From positions 124,001-188,000 of the IMG/VR virus record IMGVR_UViG_3300031857_000005: DNA of 64,000 bases; one strand, given 5' to 3'. Shown one piece after another: positions 1 through 8,204 of this stretch. Position 1 is the first letter of the stretch; each line of letters starts with the position of its first letter. Below the pieces are notes generated by a model. The model was not told the DNA's origin. It worked only from the letters and a program-made list of their open reading frames with translations, and did no database searches. This DNA is from a virus. The translations under genes were made by a program, and so were the position numbers.

Positions 1-612
1 TTCTTTGGTTGATGGATCAACAATAATTTTTTGGAATCTTCTTTCCAATGCACCATCCTTCTCAAAGTTCTTACGGTACTCATCTAATGTTGTTGCTCCA
101 ACACATTGGATTTCTCCTCTTGCCAATGCGGGTTTGAAGATATTTGATGCGTCTAATGAACCTGAAGAACTACCAGCACCAACTATTGTGTGAATCTCAT
201 CAATGAAAACAATGATATTGGGGTTATTCTGAAGTTCTTCAATAATAACCTTCATTCTTTCTTCAAATTGTCCTCTATATTTGGTACCTGCAACAATGGA
301 ATTCATATCTAAAGATACAATCCTTTTATCTGTTAAATTCTTTGGACAATCTCCCTCAAATATCTTCATTGCCAATCCTTCTACAATTGCGGTTTTACCA
401 CAACCTGGTTCACCAACAATAATTGGATTATTTTTCTTTCTCCTTGAAAGGACTTGTGCGATACGCATAATTTCTTTTTCCCTACCAACAACAGGATCTA
501 ATTTACCTTCACTTGCGAGTTTATTTAAATCCTTACTAAAGTTATCCAACACAGGAGTTCCTTTGTCAGAAGGCTTTTTATTTTTGTCATCGTTATCCAT
601 ATATTCAATCAT
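1..612 (-). CDS. Clp-type AAA+ unfoldase/disaggregase lacking the N-domain (partial)
   Basis: Read on the complement from the ATG at 612, 204 codons are visible before the window edge cuts the gene. A linker of about 35 residues leads straight into a first AAA+ module: Walker A GEPGCGKT (67-74), pore-loop segment KYRGQFEER (111-119) and Walker B VFIDEIH (135-141). This is the D1 module of ClpA/ClpB/ClpC ATP-dependent unfoldases. The paired Clp_N repeats (about 150 residues) that normally precede D1 are absent, so substrate or adaptor selection must differ from host Clp. The gene diverges from the Hsp20 gene, which suggests a phage-encoded holdase plus unfoldase pair. Whether a ClpP-docking loop or a ClpB middle domain follows cannot be seen. 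An in-frame ATG at 600 is an alternative start. Confidence 0.9.
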   Translation of the reverse strand, partial: MIEYMDNDDKNKKPSDKGTPVLDNFSKDLNKLASEGKLDPVVGREKEIMRIAQVLSRRKKNNPIIVGEPGCGKTAIVEGLAMKIFEGDCPKNLTDKRIVSLDMNSIVAGTKYRGQFEERMKVIIEELQNNPNIIVFIDEIHTIVGAGSSSGSLDASNIFKPALARGEIQCVGATTLDEYRKNFEKDGALERRFQKIIVDPSTKE

Positions 613-692
613 TTTTTAACTTTTTAAAAATGTAATTTAAAAAAAACAAAAAGTATATTATTTTGTCAACCTGTCATTCATTTTTTTTATAT

Positions 693-709
693 ACTGACAT
701 TTTGTCAGT
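693..709. promoter_or_regulatory. Perfect 7-bp inverted repeat, candidate operator
   Basis: ACTGACA-TTT-TGTCAGT is a perfect palindrome with a 3-nt spacer between the divergent Clp and Hsp20 genes. Further TGTCA half-sites lie just upstream (664-676). It sits 9 nt before a sigma-54-like element, so it could bind a regulator of either gene. It does not match CIRCE. Confidence 0.45.
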
Positions 710-718
710 TTTATGATT

Positions 719-735
719 TTGGCACGCATTTAGTA
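719..735 (+). promoter_or_regulatory. Sigma-54-like promoter ahead of hsp20
   Basis: TTGGCACG at 719-726 followed by CATT and TAGTA places a GG, ten bases, then G, close to the general sigma-54 consensus TGGCACG-N4-TTGCW; the -12 half has two mismatches. It ends 40 nt before the hsp20 start. No TATTTAT late motif is present here, so this unit probably answers to a host sigma factor. Confidence 0.4.
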
Positions 736-775
736 AAATGAGGGACAAAAATAAACCAATAAAAAAAATAAAAAA

Positions 776-1123
776 ATGTTTAACACAATTTTTGATGAAT
801 TTTACACATTAACAAAACCAACTAACTTATTACAAACTTATCAGACAGATGAATCCACTGTATGTATTATGGATTTACCAGGGTATAATAAAGACAATTT
901 AAAGGTTGAATTAAAAGATGGGACATTACACATTGAGGGAAAACGATCAATTATTATTAACGGTTTGAAGTCCCCAATAAAAAACCACTCAATTTCAAGA
1001 ACATATACCATTGGTAATAAGTACGATGATGAAAAGGTAACTGCGGAGGTAAAAGATGGAATTCTGACAATAACTCTCCCGTTTAAAGATGAAAAGAAAA
1101 ATAAAGTGATTAGTTTGTTGTAA
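776..1123 (+). CDS. Small heat-shock protein, Hsp20/alpha-crystallin family
   Basis: A 115-residue ATP-independent holdase. The alpha-crystallin domain starts around residue 25 and shows the pattern MDLPGYNKDNLKVELKDGTL, then a second conserved half ending EVKDGILTITLP, and a C-terminal VISLL segment that serves as the IxI-type oligomerisation tail. The length is at the short end for bacterial Hsp20, with a reduced N-terminal arm. The gene diverges from a Clp ATPase and is followed at once by a strong terminator, so it is monocistronic. Hsp20 genes are known from T4-like cyanophages and other marine myoviruses. A role in folding virion proteins or protecting the infected cell is inferred. Confidence 0.93.
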   Translation: MFNTIFDEFYTLTKPTNLLQTYQTDESTVCIMDLPGYNKDNLKVELKDGTLHIEGKRSIIINGLKSPIKNHSISRTYTIGNKYDDEKVTAEVKDGILTITLPFKDEKKNKVISLL

Positions 1124-1126
1124 AAA

Positions 1127-1154
1127 AAGGTCCACTTCGGTGGACTTTTTTTTT
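1127..1154 (+). terminator. Rho-independent terminator after hsp20
   Basis: Stem GTCCAC / GTGGAC closed by a TTCG tetraloop (1136-1139) and followed by nine T. The flanking A tract extends the stem. It starts a few bases after the hsp20 stop. Confidence 0.9.
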
Positions 1155-1158
1155 ACCA

Positions 1159-1165
1159 TATTTAT
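1159..1165 (+). promoter_or_regulatory. TATTTAT late-promoter-like motif
   Basis: TATTTAT lies 18 nt before the KTSC gene and directly after the hsp20 terminator. It is one of many copies found at the heads of transcription units in this window (see findings). Confidence 0.55.
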
Positions 1166-1183
1166 TTTTAAATAAAAAAAGTT

Positions 1184-1426
1184 ATGGCAATTACAAAAGA
1201 AGAAATTTCAGGAACAACAATCATAAATGAAATACAATCAAGTAATATCAAAAAGACAGTTTATGATACAATCACTAAAAAATTAATGGTGGAGTTTAAT
1301 AATGGAACACAATATGAATATGATGAGGTACCACATCAAACTTATACTCAATTTAGAATGTCAGAATCACAAGGTAAGTTCTTTAGTTCAAAAATAGCAA
1401 AAACTTTCAAATATAAGAAAGTTTAA
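1184..1426 (+). CDS. KTSC-domain protein
   Basis: An 80-residue protein made almost entirely of a KTSC domain: SSNIKKTVYD near residue 19, then LMVEFNNGTQYEYDEVP and a C-terminal GKFFSSKIAKTFKYKKV. The domain is small, common in phages and bacteria, and of unproven function; it is often proposed to bind nucleic acid. It lies first in the plus-strand head region, preceded by its own late-type promoter and followed by the nucleotidyltransferase gene. The family call is good; no function can be assigned. Confidence 0.85.
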   Translation: MAITKEEISGTTIINEIQSSNIKKTVYDTITKKLMVEFNNGTQYEYDEVPHQTYTQFRMSESQGKFFSSKIAKTFKYKKV

Positions 1427-1445
1427 ATAAATTAATTAATCATTG

Positions 1446-1452
1446 TATTTAT
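1446..1452 (+). promoter_or_regulatory. TATTTAT motif, close to start codon
   Basis: The motif ends only 5 nt before the ATG of the nucleotidyltransferase gene. If it is a -10 element, the transcript would be nearly leaderless. A similar close spacing is seen at 28638. Confidence 0.5.
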
Positions 1453-1457
1453 TATAG

Positions 1458-2192
1458 ATGGATAAACACGATGATATTCTTTCAAGTTTTAAAGTTCAAA
1501 AAGAACTAAACCCTAAAATTTGGGATGGTAAGGGTAGTAACTCTAAAATGAAACCTGATATTAGAGAAAGGTTACTTGAGATTGCGTATGAATTTATTGA
1601 TTTTTTAGGTGTTGATATTGTTGTTACAGATGTGATAATGACAGGTTCTCTTTCTAATTATAATTGGTCAAAATATTCAGATGTTGACTTACATATTGTT
1701 GCGAATTTTAACCAATTCCCAACCAATCAAATTGATTTATATAAAGAATTTTTCAACCTTAAAAAAATTCTTTTCAATGATAATCACGATATAACAATAT
1801 ATGGATATGATGTAGAACTTTATCTTCAGGACGAAGAAGAAACTCATTTTAGTAGTGGAGTATATTCAGTATTGTTTGATGAGTGGGCTAATAATCCTAA
1901 AAAAGAATCTGTTAGTATTGATAAAGAACAAATTAAAAATAAAGCAAAACAATGGATGGATATTATTGATGGTGTTATTAATAATATGAAAGATGAGGAT
2001 ATTGATACTGCAAAAGAATTAATAAAGAAATACAAAGATAAGTTAAAAAAATACAGAACCTGTGGACTGGAAAAAGACGGAGAATACTCAAACGAGAATT
2101 TGGTGTTTAAGATGTTAAGAAGAAATGGGTACATTGAAAAGTTATATAACTTTGGTAATGAATTTTTAGATAAAAAGTTATCTATTAACTAA
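1458..2192 (+). CDS. Nucleotidyltransferase-fold protein (MNT-like)
   Basis: A 244-residue protein with the signature of the polymerase-beta/MNT nucleotidyltransferase fold: GS at 63-64, then SDVDLH (74-79) supplying the two metal-binding Asp, and a candidate third acid in YDVELYL (D118/E120). The C-terminal 100 residues are helical and charged. Such enzymes move an NMP to a protein, RNA or small molecule; the target here is unknown. Stand-alone versions are frequent beside structural genes of large phages. No MntA/HepT-like partner is adjacent, so a toxin-antitoxin role is not supported. Confidence 0.75.
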   Translation: MDKHDDILSSFKVQKELNPKIWDGKGSNSKMKPDIRERLLEIAYEFIDFLGVDIVVTDVIMTGSLSNYNWSKYSDVDLHIVANFNQFPTNQIDLYKEFFNLKKILFNDNHDITIYGYDVELYLQDEEETHFSSGVYSVLFDEWANNPKKESVSIDKEQIKNKAKQWMDIIDGVINNMKDEDIDTAKELIKKYKDKLKKYRTCGLEKDGEYSNENLVFKMLRRNGYIEKLYNFGNEFLDKKLSIN

Positions 2193-2241
2193 AAAAAAAT
2201 CTCATATTTAATCGTAATGTTAATAAACGATGATTATGATA

Positions 2242-2248
2242 TATTTAT
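2242..2248 (+). promoter_or_regulatory. TATTTAT late-promoter-like motif
   Basis: TATTTAT within GATATATTTATATAAAA, 31 nt upstream of the ATG at 2280; the intervening leader is almost all A and T. This is the longest spacing among the clearer copies. Confidence 0.5.
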
Positions 2249-2279
2249 ATAAAAAAATAATTTTATAAAAAAAAACAAA

Positions 2280-3761
2280 ATGGGAAGTTTAAGACCGATA
2301 GGTAGTGAAAAACTACAAGGAATGGATAAAATTAAGAGAATTATAGAAATTTCTCGTTATAACGAACATATGCCAAATCCTGTTAATGAAAACGAATCAA
2401 AAGAATATTCTCGTTTTCTTGCTGATGGTAATAGATATGAAATAATTAAAGAAAAATCAGGTTACATTATTAAACACCAAATTTCTGAGGGTGTTTCTGA
2501 CTATATTGAACCTATGAAAAATAGAAAATATTATTCATCTTATTCTCAGGCTTTAAAAAGACTGAATTTAATGGCTAAAGAATTAAATACTCTTCACGAA
2601 AATAAAGAAGAGGTTTCATTATTTGGTGAAGAAAAGAAATTTTACCTTAAGAAGAATATGTCAGAAAAATTAAATATGGATCCAAACAGTATGGATGAAC
2701 TTGATGAACAAGCACCTGCACCCGCAGCACCCGCTCCGGCACCTGCAGCACCCGCTCCGGCACCTGTTCCCGCACCTGAAGATGTTCCTGTAGAACCTGA
2801 AGGAGAACTTCCTCCACCATCAGAAGAAGGAATGGAAGATGAGGGCATGGAAGATACTGAAGAAAATGAAGAAGAAGTAACATTCAAATCAATACAAAAA
2901 TTAACAGGAAAATTAGCACAAAAAATTCGTGACTTTGAATCAAATGGAGAAGAAGATGAAGAAGGTATGGATGGGAATGATGTTAAATATGTTATTAACT
3001 CAATATTGTCGTCATTAGACTTAACAACATTAGATGAAGATGATGTTGATGAAATTGTTGCTCGTTTTGAGGGTGATGAAGAAGGAATGCCTGAGGAAGG
3101 TGGTATGGAAACTGAAGAACCTATGGAACCATCACCTGAAGGAGAAGAAGGTGAAGAATTACCTCCACCACCAGCTGAAGGAGAAATGGCTGAAATGCAA
3201 AATTTAGGTGATAAGTTTATGAATAAACTTAAAGGGGCCTATTCGTCATCATTAGGTAAAAAATTACCTGGTATGGATGAAATGTTCGGTGATGGTGATG
3301 ATGAAGAGTTGGGAACTATGAGAGGTCGTTATTTCGGTGACGAAGAAGAAGAGGATGAGTTTGGATTTGATGACGAAATGGGTTTTGAAGATGAAGAAGA
3401 TGATTATACAATGAGAGGTGCAAGAAAACATAGAAGAATGTATGATGATGAAAATCATTTCTCACACGGAACATTTGGAGAATCCAAAGTAGATAATATT
3501 ATTAAAAAATACTTTGAAATTGACAATAAGGAAAAACAATTAAATGAAGAAAAAAGAAGAAGAGAATTAAGAAACCATATTCTTGAAACTAAATCTGAAA
3601 TTAAAAGATTGTCTGAAACAGTTCGTCAAGAAAGAATGGCGGTTAAATTTTTGAGTGAAAATAAAAAAGCAAGTTTAATTGGAATTACAAATAAGAAAAA
3701 TTTGATATTCAAAGTAAACGAAAATCAATTTAGAATTTCACCAAACGGAACGATTATATGA
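2280..3761 (+). CDS. Acidic, Ala/Pro-linker phage protein, probably head-associated
   Basis: 493 residues, no family recognised. The N-terminus carries KIKRIIEISRYNE, loosely like the targeting helices of other head proteins here. Residues about 144-167 form an Ala-Pro repeat linker encoded by near-identical DNA repeats. Residues about 170-400 are very rich in Glu and Asp with Gly-Met repeats, and the last 90 residues are a basic, probably coiled-coil segment. Composition and position just upstream of the packaging genes suggest an internal head or scaffold-like protein, but this is inference. The stop overlaps the next start (ATGA at 3758), so the two are translationally coupled. Confidence 0.7.
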   Translation: MGSLRPIGSEKLQGMDKIKRIIEISRYNEHMPNPVNENESKEYSRFLADGNRYEIIKEKSGYIIKHQISEGVSDYIEPMKNRKYYSSYSQALKRLNLMAKELNTLHENKEEVSLFGEEKKFYLKKNMSEKLNMDPNSMDELDEQAPAPAAPAPAPAAPAPAPVPAPEDVPVEPEGELPPPSEEGMEDEGMEDTEENEEEVTFKSIQKLTGKLAQKIRDFESNGEEDEEGMDGNDVKYVINSILSSLDLTTLDEDDVDEIVARFEGDEEGMPEEGGMETEEPMEPSPEGEEGEELPPPPAEGEMAEMQNLGDKFMNKLKGAYSSSLGKKLPGMDEMFGDGDDEELGTMRGRYFGDEEEEDEFGFDDEMGFEDEEDDYTMRGARKHRRMYDDENHFSHGTFGESKVDNIIKKYFEIDNKEKQLNEEKRRRELRNHILETKSEIKRLSETVRQERMAVKFLSENKKASLIGITNKKNLIFKVNENQFRISPNGTII

Positions 3762-4165
3762 ATAAATTAATATACATCAATGGTTTGGGACCAAACTACA
3801 AAGGTGATAATATTTATGAATTTATATTTTCAGATACCTTAGAAGTTTGGGGTGAAAATTGGGAATCAAAACCTGCAAATGGTTACCCACTTCCTCCAGA
3901 TATTGAGTATGTTAAAAAAGTTGGTGTATTAAGGAACGGAGAAATAACATTGGAATTAATTCAGGATTCCGATGTTTTTTCACTTATAGACGCGACTGAC
4001 GATGTTATTGCGTTAGGTTGGGAAAAAGAAACTGAAGAGTTAGATTTCTCAGTAACAAAAAGGTTAGTCTTCAAATTTGGACAAACCGAAGAAGAAGTAA
4101 AAAATAAATTATATGAACGAGATATCGTTCTTGAGTTTGAAAAAAAAGTGGTATATGAGAACTAA
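3758..4165 (+). CDS. Conserved-looking phage protein, unknown function
   Basis: 135 residues; start overlaps the upstream stop by 4 nt. The sequence is rich in beta-type segments (YINGLGPNYKG, YEFIFSDTLEVWGENWESKP) with no membrane segment or known catalytic motif. Its end overlaps the start of the next gene by 11 nt. Tight coupling with the neighbours implies a joint role in head assembly. I do not recognise the family. Confidence 0.75.
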   Translation: MNKLIYINGLGPNYKGDNIYEFIFSDTLEVWGENWESKPANGYPLPPDIEYVKKVGVLRNGEITLELIQDSDVFSLIDATDDVIALGWEKETEELDFSVTKRLVFKFGQTEEEVKNKLYERDIVLEFEKKVVYEN

Positions 4166-4991
4166 AAACCCTATTACTGTATTGTTGGAAAATGGAATTC
4201 ATTTTTCCACTTTAACAAATATGTCGGAAAAACAAATTAAAGTTTTAGCGGAAAGATTTAAAAAAGAAGAATCTAAAGAGGCGGTAACTAAAACCGTATA
4301 TCAACCATTAAAAAACCCTAAAGATATGGAAGCGGTTCAAAATATGGTAACTAAATCAGATCCTAACGCATCTGTTGAATTGGAAGAAAAATTTGAGTCC
4401 AAAGCACAACAAGGATTATTTTGGGCTAAATGTAATAAATCTAAAGGTAAGGAAAAAAAGAAATGGTGTGATATGGCGAAAGAATTTTCGGACGACACAA
4501 CAAAAAAAGACTATGGAAAAAACCCAAAAAAGAAACATCCTGAAAAAACGGTTGATTATAAAAAGAAGGCTCAAAAAGAAAGTTATGAAAAATTTCTTGA
4601 GGATAGAATCGTTGAGATGGTTTATAACCATGTCAACCCTAAATTAACTAAAGGTGAAATCAAAAAAACAATTCAAGAAAGATCTGAAAGCATGATCTTG
4701 AGGAATCCAAAAAAAATGTCTATGTTCTCTGATGAATCAGGAATAGAAATGAAAAAAATGGATAAACCAATCGGTAAAGTATTTTCAGTGGGTAAATCAC
4801 CAATGGACGAACAAGGAACAAAAGAGAAAGAAAGAACAAAAGAAAAAGAACCTGGAACAAAGAATCCACCAAAAAGAAGAGGTAACCCTTTTAAAAACCC
4901 AAATCCTGGTGTAAAAGAAAGTCCAAGAGGTGGTAATAAAGAGGATGTTAAAATGACTTTTATGGGTCAGATAAAACAAGCGTTAAAATAA
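4155..4991 (+). CDS. Phage protein with SKAQ-FWAKC motif, probable internal head protein
   Basis: 278 residues from the ATG at 4155; a longer reading from 4113 would overlap the upstream gene by 53 nt and adds no recognisable sequence. Around residues 81-115 is a motif I know from many phage proteins, SKAQQGLFWAKC ... KKWCDMAKEFSDDT, with two Cys that may bind metal. The rest is strongly basic (Lys, Pro), ending in an Arg/Pro/Gly-rich tail, as expected of a DNA-contacting head protein. Function unknown. Confidence 0.75.
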   Translation: MRTKNPITVLLENGIHFSTLTNMSEKQIKVLAERFKKEESKEAVTKTVYQPLKNPKDMEAVQNMVTKSDPNASVELEEKFESKAQQGLFWAKCNKSKGKEKKKWCDMAKEFSDDTTKKDYGKNPKKKHPEKTVDYKKKAQKESYEKFLEDRIVEMVYNHVNPKLTKGEIKKTIQERSESMILRNPKKMSMFSDESGIEMKKMDKPIGKVFSVGKSPMDEQGTKEKERTKEKEPGTKNPPKRRGNPFKNPNPGVKESPRGGNKEDVKMTFMGQIKQALK

Positions 4992-4995
4992 TAAG

Positions 4996-6345
4996 ATGGT
5001 AGATAAAGACTTAGAAAGATTAATCAGGAAAATAATTAAAGAAGCACCAATTGATTATGGTGATTATCCTGAAAGAATGGATCCAAAAACTCAAAGAAGA
5101 ATTGAAGATCCTGAGAACATTTACGCTAAGAACAGAGCTTTTAAAGGTGGTGTTTCTGATGTTGAGAAAATTGCAGGGACAAGATTTAAAGAGATTGTTG
5201 ATTATGTAAAAAGATATTTTAGTACTCAAGAAAACATAACTGACCCTCATGTGATGAGATCTATTATGATGGAACAAATGAGAGCGGTTCAACAATCAAT
5301 GGTTATAGAGTCATCGCATAAAGATGAGTTAAAAGATTTGGCGGTAGAAATTGCGGCGAAAGAAGAAGGATGGATGGATTATTCATTAACTATAAATGAA
5401 GCGATAGAAAATGGTGACATCAGTAAGTCACCAATCCAAGGTGCAGGAACTAGATACGGATTTGAGTTTATTAATGTTGACGCATTTTTAAATGAGAAAA
5501 AAATTAACCCAAGTCAATTCCAAATGAAGGAAAAGGATTTACCTAAATTACAAATTCCTTCAGATTTTTCATTTGATATTGACGAGTTGACACCGGAAGA
5601 ACAAAGACAACTTGAAATTGAAAAGAGGCATGTTATTAACGCATTGATTCAAGGTAAAGGTAAAAGAGGACAATTTTCGTATCAAGCATTTAAAAATAGG
5701 TTAGACGAGATTGATCCAAGATTATATTCATTATACAATAAGATTATGTCTGCAAATGACTTAATGTATTTTACTCAAGAAGATTTGATTGAGATGATGG
5801 GAGGAAATGCCGCTGGTTCATCTGGTGTTGAGAGTGAAGACGAAGATGATGAAGGTGGTGAAGAAGGTGAAGGTATGGATGTTGTAGTAGCAAACGGTAT
5901 AATATTCCCAATTTTATTACACGAATTAATTAAAGGTTTTGGTTCTGTTGCATCAAGAGAACAATGGAGAGGTATGGATCCAGGAATGGCTCAAGATATT
6001 ATGGGTAAGACAGATGTATTTTCTAATGAACCAATGCAATTTAGAGTTGGTGCAGAACTTGTTAGAAAATTAAGAACTTTATTACCTGATGAATTAGTCT
6101 TAGATGAAAGAAGTAAAATTTATATTCCTTTCTTTGAGAGAATTCTTTATGGTATTCCTGCAGATAGATTCTTAAAAGAAATTATGTCAAATGTTGTTTC
6201 TGAAAGAGAAGAAGATAATAATAAAGTAAAACGAACTTTTGAGGACATCCTTAGAAGGGCAAAATCGGACTATCAGAAATATAAAGGTGGTGATAACGAA
6301 GAAGATGAGGAGGATGACGATGCCTTATCAAAATTAGGTTTATAA
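4996..6345 (+). CDS. Phage head-associated protein with capsid-targeting-like N-terminus
   Basis: 449 residues. It starts MVDKDLERLIRKIIKEAP, a basic amphipathic helix ending in I-K-E/A, which fits the (I/L)xE-small consensus of T4 gp21 prohead protease sites. The middle is mixed alpha/beta; residues about 280-305 are an acidic linker, and the C-terminus is acidic too. No enzymatic motif is seen. It is followed by a hairpin terminator and then the terminase promoter. It is most likely an internal head protein packaged with the core. Confidence 0.7.
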   Translation: MVDKDLERLIRKIIKEAPIDYGDYPERMDPKTQRRIEDPENIYAKNRAFKGGVSDVEKIAGTRFKEIVDYVKRYFSTQENITDPHVMRSIMMEQMRAVQQSMVIESSHKDELKDLAVEIAAKEEGWMDYSLTINEAIENGDISKSPIQGAGTRYGFEFINVDAFLNEKKINPSQFQMKEKDLPKLQIPSDFSFDIDELTPEEQRQLEIEKRHVINALIQGKGKRGQFSYQAFKNRLDEIDPRLYSLYNKIMSANDLMYFTQEDLIEMMGGNAAGSSGVESEDEDDEGGEEGEGMDVVVANGIIFPILLHELIKGFGSVASREQWRGMDPGMAQDIMGKTDVFSNEPMQFRVGAELVRKLRTLLPDELVLDERSKIYIPFFERILYGIPADRFLKEIMSNVVSEREEDNNKVKRTFEDILRRAKSDYQKYKGGDNEEDEEDDDALSKLGL

Positions 6346-6363
6346 TCTACTTAAATTATTAAT

Positions 6364-6397
6364 AAAACCCCCTTTTATGTAAATAACTGGGGGTTTT
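6364..6397 (+). terminator. Rho-independent terminator before terminase
   Basis: AAAACCCCC (6364-6372) pairs with GGGGGTTTT (6389-6397) around a 16-nt loop. It separates the upstream head genes from the terminase gene. Confidence 0.75.
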
Positions 6398-6399
6398 GA

Positions 6400-6406
6400 T
6401 ATTTAT
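6400..6406 (+). promoter_or_regulatory. TATTTAT late-promoter-like motif of terminase
   Basis: TATTTAT sits just after the terminator and 14 nt before the ATG at 6421. It overlaps the TTG at 6406, which argues against that upstream start. Confidence 0.6.
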
Positions 6407-6420
6407 TGCTAAATGGTTTT

Positions 6421-8184
6421 ATGAGTTTAACTAAAGAACAGGTAATGTTGGAGTATGTAAAATGTATGAAGGATACTCCATACGCATTAAAAACATATTT
6501 ACAAACTTACGACAATACGGTATCACAATATGTCCCATTACAATTATTCCCCGATCAAGTTTCATTATTAAATGATTACGAAAGTTTTAACGAAAATATT
6601 GCATTAAAATATCGTCAAGCGGGTGTATCCACCGTAACTGCGGCATGGGTATCAAAAAAATTAGCGTTCGCAAAGAAAAATAAACCTGAAAAAATTCTAA
6701 TTATTGCCAACAAATTGGACACCTCTTTAGAGATGGCGAATAAGATTAGAGGGTTTGTTGGACAATGGCCGAAATGGGTTGGGATTGATTTTGCCGCAGA
6801 AAAAAATTCACAAAAACACTACAAATTAAATAACGGATGTGAAGTTAAAGCGGTTGCAACATCAAAGGATGCCCTTCGTGGATTTACCCCTACGGTTCTT
6901 ATATTTGATGAGGCGGCGTTTATTGAGGCGGATAGTGATTTTTGGGCGGCTTGTATGGCATCCCTATCTACAGGGGGTAAAGTAATCGTGGTATCAACAC
7001 CGAATGGTTATGATCCAATTTACTATGAAATATATGATCAGGCATTAAGAAATATGAACGACTTTAAAATTACAGAAATGTATTGGTTTAGAGATCCTCG
7101 TTACACAAAAGATTTATACTTGGTTAAAACTGAAGATATTATCCATTATTTGTTAAATAAAGAAGAATATCCTGAAGATAAAATATTAAGTTGGGAAGGT
7201 ATCCCATTTGAAACAAGAAATTATGATGATCTTAAAACAATAATGGATTCAGGTTACAAACCTTGTTCAGATTGGTTTGAAAGAATGGTTAAGAAACTTA
7301 AATATGATAAACGAAAAGTTTCTCAGGAGTTGGAATGTAACTTCCTTGGATCAGGAGATAATGTGTTTGATTCAAAGATGTTACAGACTATTCGTGAAAA
7401 TATGGTTAAAGACCCCCAAAATAAAATGATGGGAAATTCACTATGGATATGGAAGGAACCTATTGTTGGGCACAAATATATTATGGGGGTTGATGTTTCT
7501 CGTGGTGATAGTGAGGATTTTAGTACAATACAAATCATTGATTTTGATGAAAGAGAACAAGTATTGGAATACATTGGAAAAATTCCACCTGATGTATTGG
7601 CAGAAATTGCATATAAATGGGGAAATATGTATTCAGCATATATTGTAATTGATATCACTGGTGGTATGGGAATTGCAACATCAAGAAAATTACAAGAACT
7701 TGGATATAAAAATATGTATGTTGATGGTATTGATTTAAATAATACTTGGAAATACAATCCAAAAGCCCTTGATAAAATTCCTGGCATCAACTTTAATAAC
7801 AAAAGAGTTCAAATAATTGCCGCTTTTGAGGAAGGAATGAGACATAAGTTTAGGATATATAGTTCAAGGTTATATAATGAAATGAATACATTCGTATATG
7901 TGAATGGTAGACCGGATCACCAAAAAGGACATCACGATGATTTAATTATGTCCATATCAATGGCATTATATGTTGGGGAGTCCTCATTCTCAAGTTTAGA
8001 GAAAGTAACTGAACAAACTAAAGCAATGTTAGAATCTTGGACGGTAAATAATAATGAATCAGTTAAAAATGTAATTGATTTTAATCCCGTAATTCCACAT
8101 ATGAATCAAGATAGATTTAGAGATAATTCAAGTATTAGTAGAAAGGATTATGAAAACTATGGTTGGTTATTTGGTATTAGATAA
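6421..8184 (+). CDS. terL: Terminase large subunit (T4 gp17-like)
   Basis: 587 residues; the packaging ATPase and headful nuclease. The ATPase domain has a deviant P-loop, YRQAGVST (64-71), in which the usual GK(S/T) Lys is replaced by Val while a Lys precedes the loop (K63), and Walker B IFDEAAF with D163/E164. The RNase H-like nuclease domain has GVDVSRGDSEDFS near 356, IVIDITGGMG, and the terminal acidic site HHDDLIMS near 503. Length matches the T4 family (about 600). The ATG at 6421 is preferred over TTG 6406 because the promoter motif covers the latter. A late-type promoter precedes it and a small ORF plus the portal gene follow. Confidence 0.96.
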   Translation: MSLTKEQVMLEYVKCMKDTPYALKTYLQTYDNTVSQYVPLQLFPDQVSLLNDYESFNENIALKYRQAGVSTVTAAWVSKKLAFAKKNKPEKILIIANKLDTSLEMANKIRGFVGQWPKWVGIDFAAEKNSQKHYKLNNGCEVKAVATSKDALRGFTPTVLIFDEAAFIEADSDFWAACMASLSTGGKVIVVSTPNGYDPIYYEIYDQALRNMNDFKITEMYWFRDPRYTKDLYLVKTEDIIHYLLNKEEYPEDKILSWEGIPFETRNYDDLKTIMDSGYKPCSDWFERMVKKLKYDKRKVSQELECNFLGSGDNVFDSKMLQTIRENMVKDPQNKMMGNSLWIWKEPIVGHKYIMGVDVSRGDSEDFSTIQIIDFDEREQVLEYIGKIPPDVLAEIAYKWGNMYSAYIVIDITGGMGIATSRKLQELGYKNMYVDGIDLNNTWKYNPKALDKIPGINFNNKRVQIIAAFEEGMRHKFRIYSSRLYNEMNTFVYVNGRPDHQKGHHDDLIMSISMALYVGESSFSSLEKVTEQTKAMLESWTVNNNESVKNVIDFNPVIPHMNQDRFRDNSSISRKDYENYGWLFGIR

Positions 8185-8191
8185 TATTTAT
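8185..8191 (+). promoter_or_regulatory. TATTTAT late-promoter-like motif
   Basis: Immediately after the terL stop and 13 nt before the ATG of the 59-residue ORF at 8205. Its presence supports that short ORF being a real gene. Confidence 0.55.
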
Positions 8192-8204
8192 AATAAAATA
8201 TAGT

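Noticed and set aside
693-709. CIRCE heat-shock operator before hsp20
   Set aside because: The palindrome is ACTGACA-TTT-TGTCAGT, unlike the CIRCE arms TTAGCACTC with a 9-nt spacer.
613-775. RNA gene in the Clp-Hsp20 gap
   Set aside because: Only promoter-like and palindromic elements were seen; no cloverleaf or stable long structure.
2642-2887. Minus-strand ORFs opposite the Ala/Pro linker
   Set aside because: They are low-complexity shadows of the plus-strand repeat.
6406-6420. TTG start for the terminase
   Set aside because: It overlaps the promoter motif; ATG at 6421 begins a normal N-terminus 14 nt after the motif.
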